A stretch of DNA of 64,000 nt from Undaria pinnatifida (taxonomy: Eukaryota; Sar; Phaeophyceae; Laminariales; Alariaceae). The DNA lies in NCBI GenBank assembly GCA_012845835.1, contig JABAKD010000022.1, forward strand, positions 1,305,501 to 1,369,500. The letters are read 5' to 3'. The translations under genes were made by a program, and so were the position numbers. Under the pieces are notes generated by a model. It saw nothing but the letters and a program-made list of their open reading frames with translations. It had not been told where the DNA came from and ran no database searches. The stretch's first letter is position 1, and each line of letters opens with the position of its first letter. This document shows, piece after piece, positions 1 through 10,360 of the stretch.

Positions 1-402
1 TGGAACCACAATCACGGCACAGGGTAGGCTATGAATAGTACTATTATACTAGTCTATGTCTGGTAGTCTGTAGACCGATGCGTAAACAACAACAAAAAAT
101 GGACGATATGTTTCGCGGCCAAATTACGCCCCATCGTCCATCTATCGGCACTTATCTGCGATCGATTCGCGCTAAGCCTGACCCAAACGAGCAGGCATGA
201 TGATGGCATGACGCCACATGGACCTGGTATAACCTCATGCTGGTGTCTGGCATAGACTAAACGTATATCTGTCAGATTTCGTACCCCTCAAACAAACGCC
301 TTTTTTATAGTTTTCGCGAACAGACTGAATAACATAACCCCTGTTGACCCTGATAGCTACACTAACTGTAGTTCCAAGAGGAGTCGCCGACCTAAATCCT
401 TA
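1..402. repeat. Degenerate repeat sequence; left part of a split dispersed element
   Basis: Bases 95-235 resemble one unit of the exon-end tandem array found at 3385-4258 (a TGGACGATAT...GCGG...ATTACGCC start). Bases 297-402 are the left half of the [12 protein letters not shown]-carrying dispersed repeat, ending in GAGTCGCCGACCTAAATCCTTA. The right half resumes at 3207. Confidence 0.55.
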
Positions 403-3206
403 GGGTAATGGTTTATGCGACACCGGTGTAGCGAATAGGTACTTGCGACACGGTGTCGCAAACAAGCCTCTTATTTGCGACATCACGCTGCGTTGACGGC
501 AGACACCCCAGATTGACTCCTAACTACCTAGGGTGCGTCGGCATGGCGTGAGGCTACCATTGAAGCTATCGCTCAGCCAAGACGGGCCAGTACTCGAGGA
601 GATATGTGGTATCTTGGGGCAACCGACCAATGTTCAGACCGTGTCGCAAATAAGCTATTTGCGACACCCCGCTGTGTTCTCGGCAGACAACTCGGATTGA
701 CTCCTAACTACCAAGGGTGTGTTGGCATGGCGTGAGGCTACCATTGAAGCTATCGCGCAGCCAAAACTGGCCAGTACTCGAGGAGATATGTGGTATCTTG
801 GGGCAACCGAAAAATGTTCAGACCGTGTCGCAAATGAGCTATTTGCGACACGGTGTCGCAAATAAGCCCCTTATTTGCGACACCGCGTTGCGTTCGCGGC
901 AGACAACTCAGATTGACTCCTAACTACCAAGGGAATGTCGGCATGGCGTAAGGCTACCACTGATGCTATTGCTCAGCCAAAACGGGCCAGTACACTCCGG
1001 CAAAACGCCGAGCCAGCCGTACGGCCAGGGCAGGGCAGGAAGGTGTCGGACCAGCGACGTGCTTATGCCAATATGATGTCTAAGAGCAAAGAGAACGTCG
1101 GGATTATCCTAAGGTCCGTATCGCTATATGAAGCGCGGACTGTCCAAGAGAAGACAGAAGAGTACGCCTCATTCCTCTTGAAAAAACCTGACGGTGGGGA
1201 CGGGCAAAAAAATCCTGCGCGCCCCTCCGCCAAAGGGATAGGCCGGAGAAAAAGGACTCGAGAGGAAAACCTCTTGCCGACCGGGGGGACGTCAGGTCGG
1301 AAAAAAAACGACTCGAGTGTGAAAGCTGGCAATCCCGAGGGGCGCGACGAAAGTACACGCCGGGAGAAGAGGTTTAAGGATTGCATCGGAGCGGAGTCCC
1401 GGAAAAGGAGGAAGAGGACCTCTAGTGGTGGGGACTGACTTCCATTGGTGTTTCCCACGGACAGCTCGCACTACTGATGTGCGTGAGGCACGGACATGCC
1501 GTATACAGGGAGACTAAACGACCTAATTTAAATGTATTCGGTGCGGTACATTATGTGCAGAAGGGGGTGCACGTGCTCGATACGGAGAAGCTCAGACTCA
1601 CATTACAAATGTGGACTAACACCAAGCCGAACTCGCGTTAGTCGGTGGCACTTGTCGTTTATATTGAGTTCGTGCAGTCGGACGCGGGTTTTCGTGTGTT
1701 TCAGCACCATTAAAAAGCAAATTCGGGAACCTGTGTACAACTACGTACTCCACATCTACCCCGAGTTCAACTAGGTTGTTATGATATTCGTCATTCCTCG
1801 CGATCTCAGCAAGACCCAGACAAAACTCAGATAGGTGCACTCCGTACAGTAGTGTATGTTGAGACGAATGAAGGTCCATCGTCCCGAGCGGGCGAGTATA
1901 GGACTGCTCGCTTCCGCAAGCTCCAACTCCAACTGCGACTTCACAAAAAAAACACAAGCAACCGAAAACAGCTCTCGGTTCGATTCAATACCCATAACAA
2001 TATGGCCCTACCAATAACTGTCAACAACAGTACCAGGTGTATGACAAAACTAGATTACGGATATCGAGTACTCGTGCTGCTGCTGGTGCTACGACGAGTG
2101 CGATCTTGTCGGGAAAAAACTCGTACAGCGTACATGACGCGCATAACTAGGTAAGCTTTAGCTACGATGCTCTTGTGCACGTGTAGGCTGTGCTCACTTG
2201 CTCATTTGCCTACAGTCTACTCGTGGAATTAGGGCGATTTGGTAGCCGCACCTCACGCTAACAATTCTGTCGTAGTCCTGGTCTGAGCAGGGCGCGCGCG
2301 ACGAACGTCGTGCGATGTCGTAAACAAGGCTTATGTTCGCAACCATTCTGGACTTTTTTCGGTTGCACCAAGATACCACATATCTCCTCGAGTACTGGCC
2401 CGTTTTTGGCTGAGCGATAGCTTCAGTGGTAGCCTCACGCCATGCCGACATACCCTTGGTAGTTTAGGAGTCAATCTGAGTTGTCTGCCGCGAACGCAGC
2501 GCGGTGTCGCAAATAATGGGCTTATTTGCGATGCGGTCTGAACACTGGTCTGTTGTCCCAAGATACCACATATCTTCTCGAGTACTGGCCCGTTTTGGCT
2601 GAGCGATAGCTTCAATGGTAGCCTCACGCCATGCCGACACACCTTCGGCAGTTTGAACACAATCTGGGGTGTCTGCCGCCAACGCAGCGTGGTGTCGCAA
2701 ATAAGGGGCCTTATTTGCGACACCGTGTCGCAAATAACTATTTGCGACACGGTCTGAACATTGATCGGTTGCCCCAAGATACCACATATCTCCTCGAGTA
2801 CTGGCCCGTCTTGGCTGAGCGATAGCTTCAATGGTAGCCGCACGCGATGCCGACACACCCTCGGCAGTTTGAACACAATCTGGGGTGTCTGCCGCCAACG
2901 CAGAGTGGTGTCGCAAATAAGGGGCCTTATTTGCGACACCGTGTCGCAAATAACTATTTGCGACACGGTCTGAACGTTGGTCGGTTGCCCCAAGATACCA
3001 CACATCTCCTCGAGTACTGGCCCGTCTTGGCTGAGCGATAGCTTCAATGGTAGCCTCACGCCATGCCGACATACCCTTGGTAGTTTAGGAGTCAATCTGA
3101 GTTGTCTGCCGCCAACGCAGAGTGGTGTCGCAAATAAGGGGCCTTATTTGCGACACCGTGTCGCAAATAACTATTTGCGACACCGGTGTCGCAAATAGCA
3201 TTACCC
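403..3206. mobile_element. Foldback-like element with tandem-array inverted termini
   Basis: The outer ends are inverted copies (GGGTAATGGTTTATGCGACA at the left; CATTACCC at 3199-3206 is its complement). Inside lie arrays of about 190-220 base units, in one orientation at about 421-1000 (three units) and the opposite orientation at about 2330-3198 (four units). They flank a 1.3 kb centre. The units contain GTGTCGCAAATA palindromes, GGGGCAACCGA and CTCGAGGAGATATGTGG. The flanks are the two halves of a repeat found intact elsewhere, and both halves include ATCCTTA, a probable target duplication; four extra bases at the right end are unexplained. No transposase is recognised in the centre. Confidence 0.7.
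935..1438 (+). other. Basic open frame in the centre of the foldback-like element
   Basis: A 167-codon open frame begins in the last left-array unit (MSAWRKATTDAIAQPK) and continues into the unique centre as a Lys/Arg/Glu-rich sequence ending RKRRKRTSSGGD. There is no recognised domain. Its first part reads through non-coding repeat units, so it may not be a gene. Confidence 0.15.
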
Positions 3207-3330
3207 ATCGTATCCTTAACGAGGACACACAACCCGTAATACGCGCGATCGGAGTATCACACACAGCTTGCAAAAGATGAGTTTCGACAAAATATTCGAT
3301 CTCACAGCTGGAGTAGACTAGACAAGACTA
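3207..3330 (+). repeat. Right half of the [12 protein letters not shown]-type dispersed repeat
   Basis: Starts TATCCTTAACGAGGACACAC after the foldback-like element. It carries the CGCGCGATCGGAGTATCACAC core and a decayed ATGAGTTTCGAC...GATCTCACAGCTGGAGT segment. Together with 297-402 it rebuilds the structure of the intact copies at 21917-22055 and 55310-55485. Confidence 0.75.
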
Positions 3331-3384
3331 TATTTTTATTTTCATGACATACCCAGGCACCAAACAGGCAGGCACTAGGTGAAG

Positions 3385-4258
3385 AACAACAATCAAACTG
3401 GACGATATTTTGTGCGGCGGAATCACGCCCGTCCGCCTAGATCTGCAGTTGGCTAGCCTGATACGAACGCGCAGGTTCGGAACGATGCTTCAGCAACTCT
3501 TGCCCAGGCTCAGCGCGAAGACAGGTGGCACCGGCAGCTCGATCGGTGTGCTGCAGACGCGTAGCGATGCTTTCGTAAAAACAAACTGGACAAAATAAAT
3601 TCGTCAAACTCACGGCTGACGTCCTTGAAAAATAGTTATAAAATAATTTATGCGGGGCAAACTTCACGCCCCTGGCCAATCTACCTACCATCGGCGATCG
3701 CCTCCCTACAAGCCGGTCGCAATGTGCAATTATGGAGCGACTTGGCTGCCTCAACGTAAAGACAAGCAGCATCGGCAGCTCGGTCGGTGTGTATGTGTGG
3801 GGTGTGGGGCGTGGATACAGAACAGAACAGAACTGGACGATACATTTTTTTGCGGCGGAATTACTCCGCCCCCTCCGCCAATCTGTCTTCTGCAAGGTCA
3901 GCGCTACAATAGTCAGCCTGACCCCATCGAGCGATTTGATTTAGCACGCACTTGTCTGGCTCAGCGCGAAGACAAGAAGCACCGGCAGCTCGGTCTACAG
4001 GCGTATACTTGTACATGTAGTCTAGTCTATACAGAACAAAACTGGACGATGTTTTTATGCCCATACGTAGAGTCGAACATCACACGATCGTAGCCGCCGA
4101 TATTTTAATTTTTTATGCGGCGGGATTAGTCTACGCCAGGCGGCCTGTCTGCAGTCTGCAGAAATCGATGCCAAAGAGCAATTTTGGGGCGATGCTTCGG
4201 CAGACTTGCCTGGCTCAGCGCGAAGACAAGCAGCACCGGTAGCTCGGTCAGCACCTCC
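3385..4258 (-). repeat. Tandem array of exon-end copies beside the paralogous exon
   Basis: Four units spaced about 210-250 bases apart, each carrying on the minus strand a version of the exon end ACCGAGCTGCCGGTGCT...CGCGCTGAGCCAG. The exon itself is the right-most unit (4210-4258). Copies lie at 3948-3997, 3736-3787 and 3484-3547. Each unit also has an ACTGGACGAT...GCGGCGGAAT...CCGCC block. Confidence 0.75.
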
Positions 4259-4401
4259 AGAGGCTCCACAGCTCTGCGGCAGTTGGGAGGAAGGTCCACT
4301 CTGCAGCTAAGTCCCATCGCCAGCCAGCACACAACGTAGAACCCTACCCATACGGCTGCTCTCGCGCTCCGGCTCATATCGCGAAAAAAAACAACGTCCA
4401 T
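4210..4401 (-). CDS. Paralogous membrane-protein exon (gene partly outside window)
   Basis: Open frame MDVVFFRDMSRSARAAVW... to LTELPVLLVFALSQ. About 60 residues align without gaps to exon 1 of the gene at 25994-14880, sharing RAA, W, WL, LPP.C, LEVLT and LLVF.L.Q, roughly 45% identical by eye over the last 52. The end coincides with the donor of the paralogue, but here it reads CCAG|GCAAGT, a GC-type donor. The 5' limit is uncertain: the ATG at 4401, or an acceptor near 4380. No later exons of this gene are seen at 1-4209, so they would lie past the left edge, or this is a relic. An (AGC)n tract lies just upstream. Confidence 0.5.
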
Positions 4402-4502
4402 AATCGATGCTTGCCGTACGGGGATGCTCGGCTACGAGGTGTCCTTGCAGGAGACGGTAGGTGTTGTCGTCGTGCGTGTGTGGCAGCATATGCTAAGTGG
4501 GC

Positions 4503-4557
4503 TAACAGCAGTAGCAGTAGCAGTAGCAGTGGCGGCGGTAGCAACAGCAACAGCAGC

Positions 4558-4593
<36 letters not shown>

Positions 4594-4594
4594 G
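4503..4594 (+). repeat. (AGC)n / AGT microsatellite
   Basis: An interrupted AGC/AGT trinucleotide tract. It lies upstream of the minus-strand exon at 4210-4401 and generates false Ser-rich and Cys-rich frames. Confidence 0.9.
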
Positions 4595-4599
4595 GAATG

Positions 4600-5470
4600 A
4601 GTAATTCACGAGACTGACGAAACAAAAATAATGACTTGATTTTAAAATAGGATCTGACTGACCCGCGGATGGTTGTTGCACTCGAGGAAAAAATCTGGGA
4701 AAAAATGGACTGAAAAAATAACGGAAAAAGTGAAAAAAAAACAACAACAAAAAAGTGAACACACGAACATGGCGGCAGGAAGTGAAAATGCTGACCTCTC
4801 CTGGTGATAAAAAACGAAGACAGACGCACACCGTGGTGGGAAGGGAAGAGGGGGGAGGAGGGAGGAATGCCTCCTATCTATGCGACCCCGGATCGGAGCT
4901 ACGAAGGAGAGGGAGATAGGGAAAGCTGGTTGCACTATTGGATGGTACCATCAATACCACAGCAGTAAGTAGAAGCATAGTCTATACAAGTATTGGATGG
5001 TACAATGTACTATACCAGCACATATGCAGATGATGAGACTAGTCTATGGATGGAGCAAAATAGAAGAACAAGTCCTTAAAATATGTTTTTAAAAACGACT
5101 TCAACGGTGAAGAACGATTAAATTATGAACATCCCGTCTCCTGCTTCTTCTCTCCCGGCGGGTATGATACGATGCACACGATGATATACCCATTATCTGG
5201 CGGGTATCATTCACCAATAATAGTTTCAACCCCCCCTCGAGTATACAGAGAGTCTCCTCTGGTCTAGTATCCTGATGATGGAGTCGATCCGACCCGCCCG
5301 TGGTGTAAAGTCGTAAAGTTCCCTGGTATTGTAATGCTTTCGAGGCATGCTTCGGCGGGGCTGTGCCAATTTTCTGAGGCTACGATGTTGAGAAAAGCTC
5401 CATTTTATTTGTACCTTAGTACTTACCCAACACTGACTCGAGGACACGAAAGCGAGGAAACGTTGAAGAC
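4600..5470. other. No gene seen
   Basis: A-rich and purine-rich sequence with short homopolymers at 4690-4760. A short direct repeat, ATTGGATGGTAC, occurs near 4938 and 4993. No splice-bounded conserved frame is visible on either strand. Confidence 0.5.
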
Positions 5471-5715
5471 TGATTCTACGATAGCCCCCCACAAAACCAG
5501 CGATTTTCTTTAACGACCGTTTCATGGCTTCTTCACACGAGGAAGGATGTTACGCAAACAACATCTTCACATACTTTTTTGTTTGCAAAGGACCATCGAA
5601 CGATGTCGTCGGGGTGGCAAGGGGCACCGTATTCCAGAAGATAAGCCCGAGAGCTGGTTTTAAAACCGGCGATTTCGTTACAGAAAAGCTGGGGGGGCTA
5701 CCGTTTAACGACTCT
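5471..5715 (+). mobile_element. MITE family A copy
   Basis: Starts TGATTCTACGATAGCCCCCC and ends GGGGGGGCTACCGTTTAACG, giving the inverted ends CGATAGCCCCCC/GGGGGGGCTACCG. The interior has AAACCAGCGATTTTCTTTAA, CGAGGAAGGAT, a GACG/GTCG...GGGGCACCGTATT block and ACCGGCGATTTCGTT. At least six other copies lie in the window. Confidence 0.75.
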
Positions 5716-5839
5716 GAAAGCGCGGCCAAAGATTGCCCAAGGCAATGCTACGCGCCGAGGGAGTCTCCCTGTTTTTATTCACGAGTACCTGGAGAATATT
5801 AAGCCACTGGCGTGTAGCGCCAATGCTTTTTTTTTATCT

Positions 5840-6112
5840 CGGAGTCGTCCTTCGGTAGCCGCCCCAACTTTTCTTCAACGAAATCGCCGGTTTTGAAGCC
5901 AGATCTCGGCCGTATCTCCTGAGAAATGGTACCCCTTGCCCCCCCGACGTCATCGTTCGACCGATCCCGTCCGTTTTTACAAACAAGAAAATATGTGGAG
6001 ATTGCATTTTTCATTGGCATCCTTCCTCGTGTCGAGCAGCCATGAAACGCCATTTTCAAAGAAAATCGCTGGTTTCGGGGGCGGGGGGATGGGCTATCAT
6101 CGTAGAATCAGT
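5840..6112 (-). mobile_element. MITE family A copy (inverted to the previous one)
   Basis: Reads in the opposite direction: GGTAGCC...AACGAAATCGCCGGTTTTGA, then CCGACGTCATCGTTCGACCG, CGTGTCGAGCAGCCATGAAA and finally CATCGTAGAATCAGT. With 5471-5715 it forms a head-to-head pair separated by about 125 bases. Confidence 0.72.
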
Positions 6113-6119
6113 CCTCGCT

Positions 6120-7285
6120 TAAAATCGAACTGTGTTTAAGATTTTTGAGCAGTGTGGAACTAACCAAACCATGGCGCCCGGCGGCGTACAACGCGAAGCC
6201 GCAAAAACACAAAGGGGTGAGGCAACAGAGACATTCTCGAGATACCCGCCATTCGCGTGCACCTCCCTAAAAGGGAGAGCGAGCTTCCTTCCGTATAGCC
6301 TTGGTCGATCACTACCCTGCTGCACCCTGAGTCGTTCTTTTCTGTAATCAAGTCCGTGGTCAGCTCCAGTCACTTTGGGGTCGAAGAATACCCCAGGGAA
6401 AAAGTGTATGAAACAAGTTCAAAGGTGTTTGTTACACATACATACATGTAGACTATATGTCATCGTAGCTCTGAAGCAAGCCGTACTTAGTTACACCAGC
6501 CAAAAATACACAATAAAAATAAATAAATGTGAATTTTGTTACAATCGGAAGTCGACGCTAATAGTATGTCGCTGGATTCTGTGGACGGTTTGATTGGAAC
6601 GTGCACGCGGTACACATTATTGTCCGATGGCTAATAGTGGATTGATAGCAATAATCAATGCTAATAATTGGAGGTTGTAATAAGCAACAGCAGAGAGAGG
6701 TTATTTTTAAGCGGGGGCGCCCGATGAATCGCGGCAGGTCCAACCCGGCTAGATCCCTCGCTGAACCAGCCGGGTTTCACTTCGGACCCGACGCGCGACG
6801 AAGCAACACAGATGGGACACAAAACCCGCCATCCCGCCGGCTGTCTTGTTTAATTTTGTTCGTTTTGTTTTCCTTCTAAAGTAATATCCATATATTATAC
6901 CCACCTTCTTTCTGTTGTGGTTGGTTACAGCAGTATGTAGTACAGTTCCGGTCCTCTGATGATCCACGTTTTCAGCACCTTGGTTTGACGCACACCCTGT
7001 GCACGACATGGACAAGACTAGCCATGAACACCGACTGGTTGATTGGGGTGGGATCAATATAGATGTCGTCCCCGATGGTATTGGTGGGCTAACCTTTGAC
7101 GCCGTGACTACTATATATAGTGATGTGTACAAGTAAGGTAGATTTCGCTGGTTTGAACTCCCCCGAGTGCATACTATAACAACCTAACCCTATTCGTATA
7201 ACATGCTCTAAAATACTATCCGTATAACATACTAGTCTATATAACAACATACTATAACATACTATAACATAATCGTGTTCATAGG
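6120..7285. other. No gene seen
   Basis: No conserved or splice-bounded frame. Apart from short homopolymers and a few AT-rich stretches (6480-6540) I see no structure here. Confidence 0.45.
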
Positions 7286-7289
7286 GACG

Positions 7290-7510
7290 TTGTTTTGTGC
7301 AAAACACCGACTCGAGGAAAGCGCGAGAGCGTGAGTTGAGGTGAAAATCGATGCAAAACGACGAGCGTAAAAAGCTGAAGAGAGCGGGAATGCTGCGAAC
7401 CCTATGCGCGACAAAAAAGGAGGCACGCGCGTACGGGGGGGAAGAAGGGCTAACCCCTCCTCCTGTGACCACGGCTTTTTGTTTGCTGTCAACACGCTCT
7501 GGGAAGTAAA
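7290..7510 (+). repeat. Dispersed repeat, copy 1
   Basis: Contains ATCGATGCAAAACGACGAGC, AAAAAGCTGAAGAG, GGGAATGCT, CCCTATGCGCGA and AACCCCTCCTCCTGTGACCA. The same order recurs at 8150-8330 and, more decayed, at 23085-23260. The family is unassigned. Confidence 0.65.
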
Positions 7511-8149
7511 AGTGCGAGACAAAATGAAAAAATAATATATATAGACTATATGCATTCGTGTTTATACTCGCGAAGACCCTCGAGAGTAGTGTCTCGAATT
7601 TGTGGCACGGCTTGTCAACACGCTGGAAAGTAAAAGTAAGATAAAATAAAGAAATCATATAGACTATATATACATGTTCGTGTTTACACCCGCAATGACC
7701 CTCGAGCATCACAATGTCTCGAATTTGTGGTACCCCTTTTCCAATGACCAAAAAAGGCCACAGAGACCAAAAACTTGAGGAATGCGGTGTTCTCGCGCGT
7801 AGGCTGCTTGGATAGCGTACAGCTGTGCAAGTGTCTTTGGGCCGCGCACGTGTCGTGCATCCCTTCCGTGTAGCAAAAATCAGATGCATTTCCTACCACC
7901 ACACCAGCCCGGGCTGCAGCGTGTGGGCGAAGCTGTAATTTGTCAATTTTAGTCGTCATTTTTTTCCCCCTCTGCAGTCCCAAAGAAAGGCGTTGTTTGC
8001 CTCACGAGTGGAATGTAAATAGTCAACTATATCGATCAATTTTTCCTTCTCAAGCCCCGGTGGTTTAATAGTAAGCCGCGAAATATTGAGGTCGATTTTG
8101 TAGGTTCGAGTCCCGTAAGAGGGGACTCTTTTCATACACAAATTGGCAA

Positions 8150-8330
8150 AATGCGAGAGGACGAGTTGGCGAGATTCGATGCAAAACAACGAGCACAAAA
8201 AGCTGAAAAGCGGGAATACTGGACCCTTATGCGCGAAAAAATGAAAGAACGTGCGAGGGGGGGGGGGGGGGATAACCCCTCCTGTGACCACGGCTTGTCC
8301 AGAAGCTCGCTGGGGGGGCTAAAGCGTACA
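8150..8330 (+). repeat. Dispersed repeat, copy 2
   Basis: A direct-orientation relative of 7290-7510, with GATTCGATGCAAAACAACGA, AAAAAGCTGAAAAGCGGGAA, CTTATGCGCG, a G14 run and AACCCCTCCTGTGACCACGG. Confidence 0.65.
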
Positions 8331-8694
8331 AGCTCTTACAAGTTTAGATGCAAAGTAAAAGCGTGAAAAAAAAACAAAAAAAGGTAGAAAAAAAAAAAAA
8401 ATGAAGTTCCTAAAAAAAGGGTTCATACGCTTGTGTAATCCTATCCCAAAACGGGTCAAGAGTTTATAAGATTAACTGCGCTCGAAAAAAGCATGTATAC
8501 CTGGTAGTAACCAAGCGCATCTCACGACCAGTACCAAGCGCATCACAACCAGTACGAGTAGAGAAGTTACCCCTTCTTCTGGACACAAAATGGTCGAGGC
8601 ACGCTGCTGTATATACCCCAGGCAAGGAAGGGGGTTACCACTGCCTATTGGTCAACAAAATAGTTTTTGATGCATGACAACCTACTGATAACTG

Positions 8695-8790
8695 ATAACG
8701 GGCAACCGGTTCCGGGGTTTCGCACGCAGCTTGCAAAGATGAGTACACAGACCCTGAAACTGTCGAACTCACAGCTGAGATCAAGGCTAC
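8695..8790 (+). repeat. Partial [12 protein letters not shown]-type repeat
   Basis: Has CGCAGCTTGCAAAGATGAGT followed by a diverged stretch and CTCACAGCTGAGA. The reading frame is shifted relative to the intact copies. Confidence 0.55.
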
Positions 8791-8819
8791 GGTATTGTGG
8801 TACCATACCCCCGTTTTTC

Positions 8820-9020
8820 GCTAAGCAAGGGGTCTGAGGCAGTCGCGCGAGTGACTCTGCACCTCTCTGACAAAAACACGCTCGGCGATTTTTTTGGTTG
8901 CAGCGTGTAGCTAACCATCCTTTTCCGGCATTAATATGGAGAATATTCAACAGCACGAAAGAAAGAAAGCCTGTGACCGCAAGGAACACGGGGGCGGGTC
9001 ACTCGCGCGAGTGACATCGA
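8820..9020. mobile_element. Element bounded by CACTCGCGCGAGTG-type ends, copy 1
   Basis: The left end is GTCGCGCGAGTGACTCTGCA and the right end is GGTCACTCGCGCGAGTGACA. Inside are CTGACAAAAACACGCTC and CAACAGCACGAAAG. The same order of blocks occurs at 62085-62255. It is MITE-like and the superfamily is unknown. Confidence 0.55.
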
Positions 9021-9439
9021 GCCACTGAAAAAAAAAAGTGCTCTAAAGGGGGTACCCCCCCCTACCGAAGCATTGGTCCGCGAAATGGGTTTGATATGGG
9101 TTAGGGTTTTTAGGGTTAACCTAGGGTAGATGTAGTTCGAGTTTATGTCAAAACCGTTGGATCGAACAAGCGTAATAGGTAGGGTACCCTCAAAATCAAC
9201 TGCTACCATCAGTCAAAGATACTTGCACATTTTATGTTCATATCATAATAACCCGTCTCACAGGCGTATTAAACAGCGAGTCATACACCCAAGTCACTGC
9301 AACCAGCAACCAGCTCATCTCAGCATGTTTCAGTCTAGAGGGTAGCCAATGATACCCACAGGTATTACAGTTGAGACGTTCTTTTTATGTATTTTTGTCC
9401 CAATCAACACAGAACAACATACTGCAAGAGGTGCATGTT

Positions 9440-10360
9440 TAGTGGGGTACAAAGGGGGCACCCGGGTACCTACTGAGTACGATATCCGGATACCCACCCG
9501 ATTATAACTCCCAAACAAAGTTTGATTGGGTATGTACTCTGGGAGTAACCGGGTACCTACCCGAGTATGGCCGAAACTACCACGTTTGGTTACCCGGGTG
9601 CGTACCCAGTCAGATACCAAAGTATCTACCCGAATACGAACCAAACAACCAGGTTTGGTGCCCGGGTGCGCACGAAAGTGCATACCCTGGGTACCTACCC
9701 GAATACGATCTAAACAACCAGGTTTGATACCCGGGTATCCGAGAGTGTATCCCCGTTTAATAGGTAGAAGAGTGTATCCCCGTTTAATAGGTAGAGCACA
9801 TGTAGTCTGTGGATACCTTGGTACTTTTGAGTATGACACGCGGGTACCTACCCGAGCATGACCCAAAAACCAAGGTGGTTTCCCGGGTACCCGATATTGT
9901 ATGCAGCCGACCGCGTGCGTGATCAGCGGACAAAGATATCAGCAAATACGTGCAGCCGGCCAAAACCCGCGATGAACCCTGGGGTATATAAACTTTGGGG
10001 GTACCAAGGTACCTAGCCGAGAACGACCCAAACAACCAGATTTGCTGACCCGAGTACCCGAGAGTGTACACACTCTGGGGATACCCGGGTACCTGCCCGA
10101 GTATGACCCAAACAACTAGGTTCCGGGGGCACCCGGGTATCTACCCGAGTACGATCCAAACAACCGGGCTTGATAGGGCGTGTACTCAAGGGATACCAGG
10201 GTATTTACACGAGTACGACCGAAACAACAGGTGTCGTACCCGGGTACGCCTGAGCATATACCCTAGGGTATGTATGTACTCCGGGGGTACCCCGGTACCT
10301 GTCCGAGAGTGACGATCCAAATGATTAGGCTCAGTATCCGGATATTTCAGAGTACCTACC
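9440..10360. repeat. GGTACC-rich satellite
   Basis: A degenerate tandem array with units of roughly 60-90 bases. Each is built on CCCGGGTACCTACCCGAGTA, then CGA/TGA, CCCAAACAACCAGGTTTG and a variable spacer. It is rich in Acc65I/KpnI-type palindromes, which makes both strands look alike. Frames here (GYPGYPGY-type) are repeat artefacts. Confidence 0.85.

Noticed and set aside
421-3198. Regularly spaced palindromic units that could suggest a CRISPR array
   Set aside because: The units are about 200 bases, repeat in full with no unique spacers, and occur in inverted arrays in a eukaryotic context.
8050-8120. tRNA-like stretch with GGTTCGAGTCCC
   Set aside because: The T-stem has mismatches and no matching acceptor or D-stem can be drawn. 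At best a decayed tRNA-derived fragment.
9095-9125. GGGTTAGGGTTTTTAGGGTT telomere-like motif
   Set aside because: Only two or three irregular units; too short to call interstitial telomere sequence.
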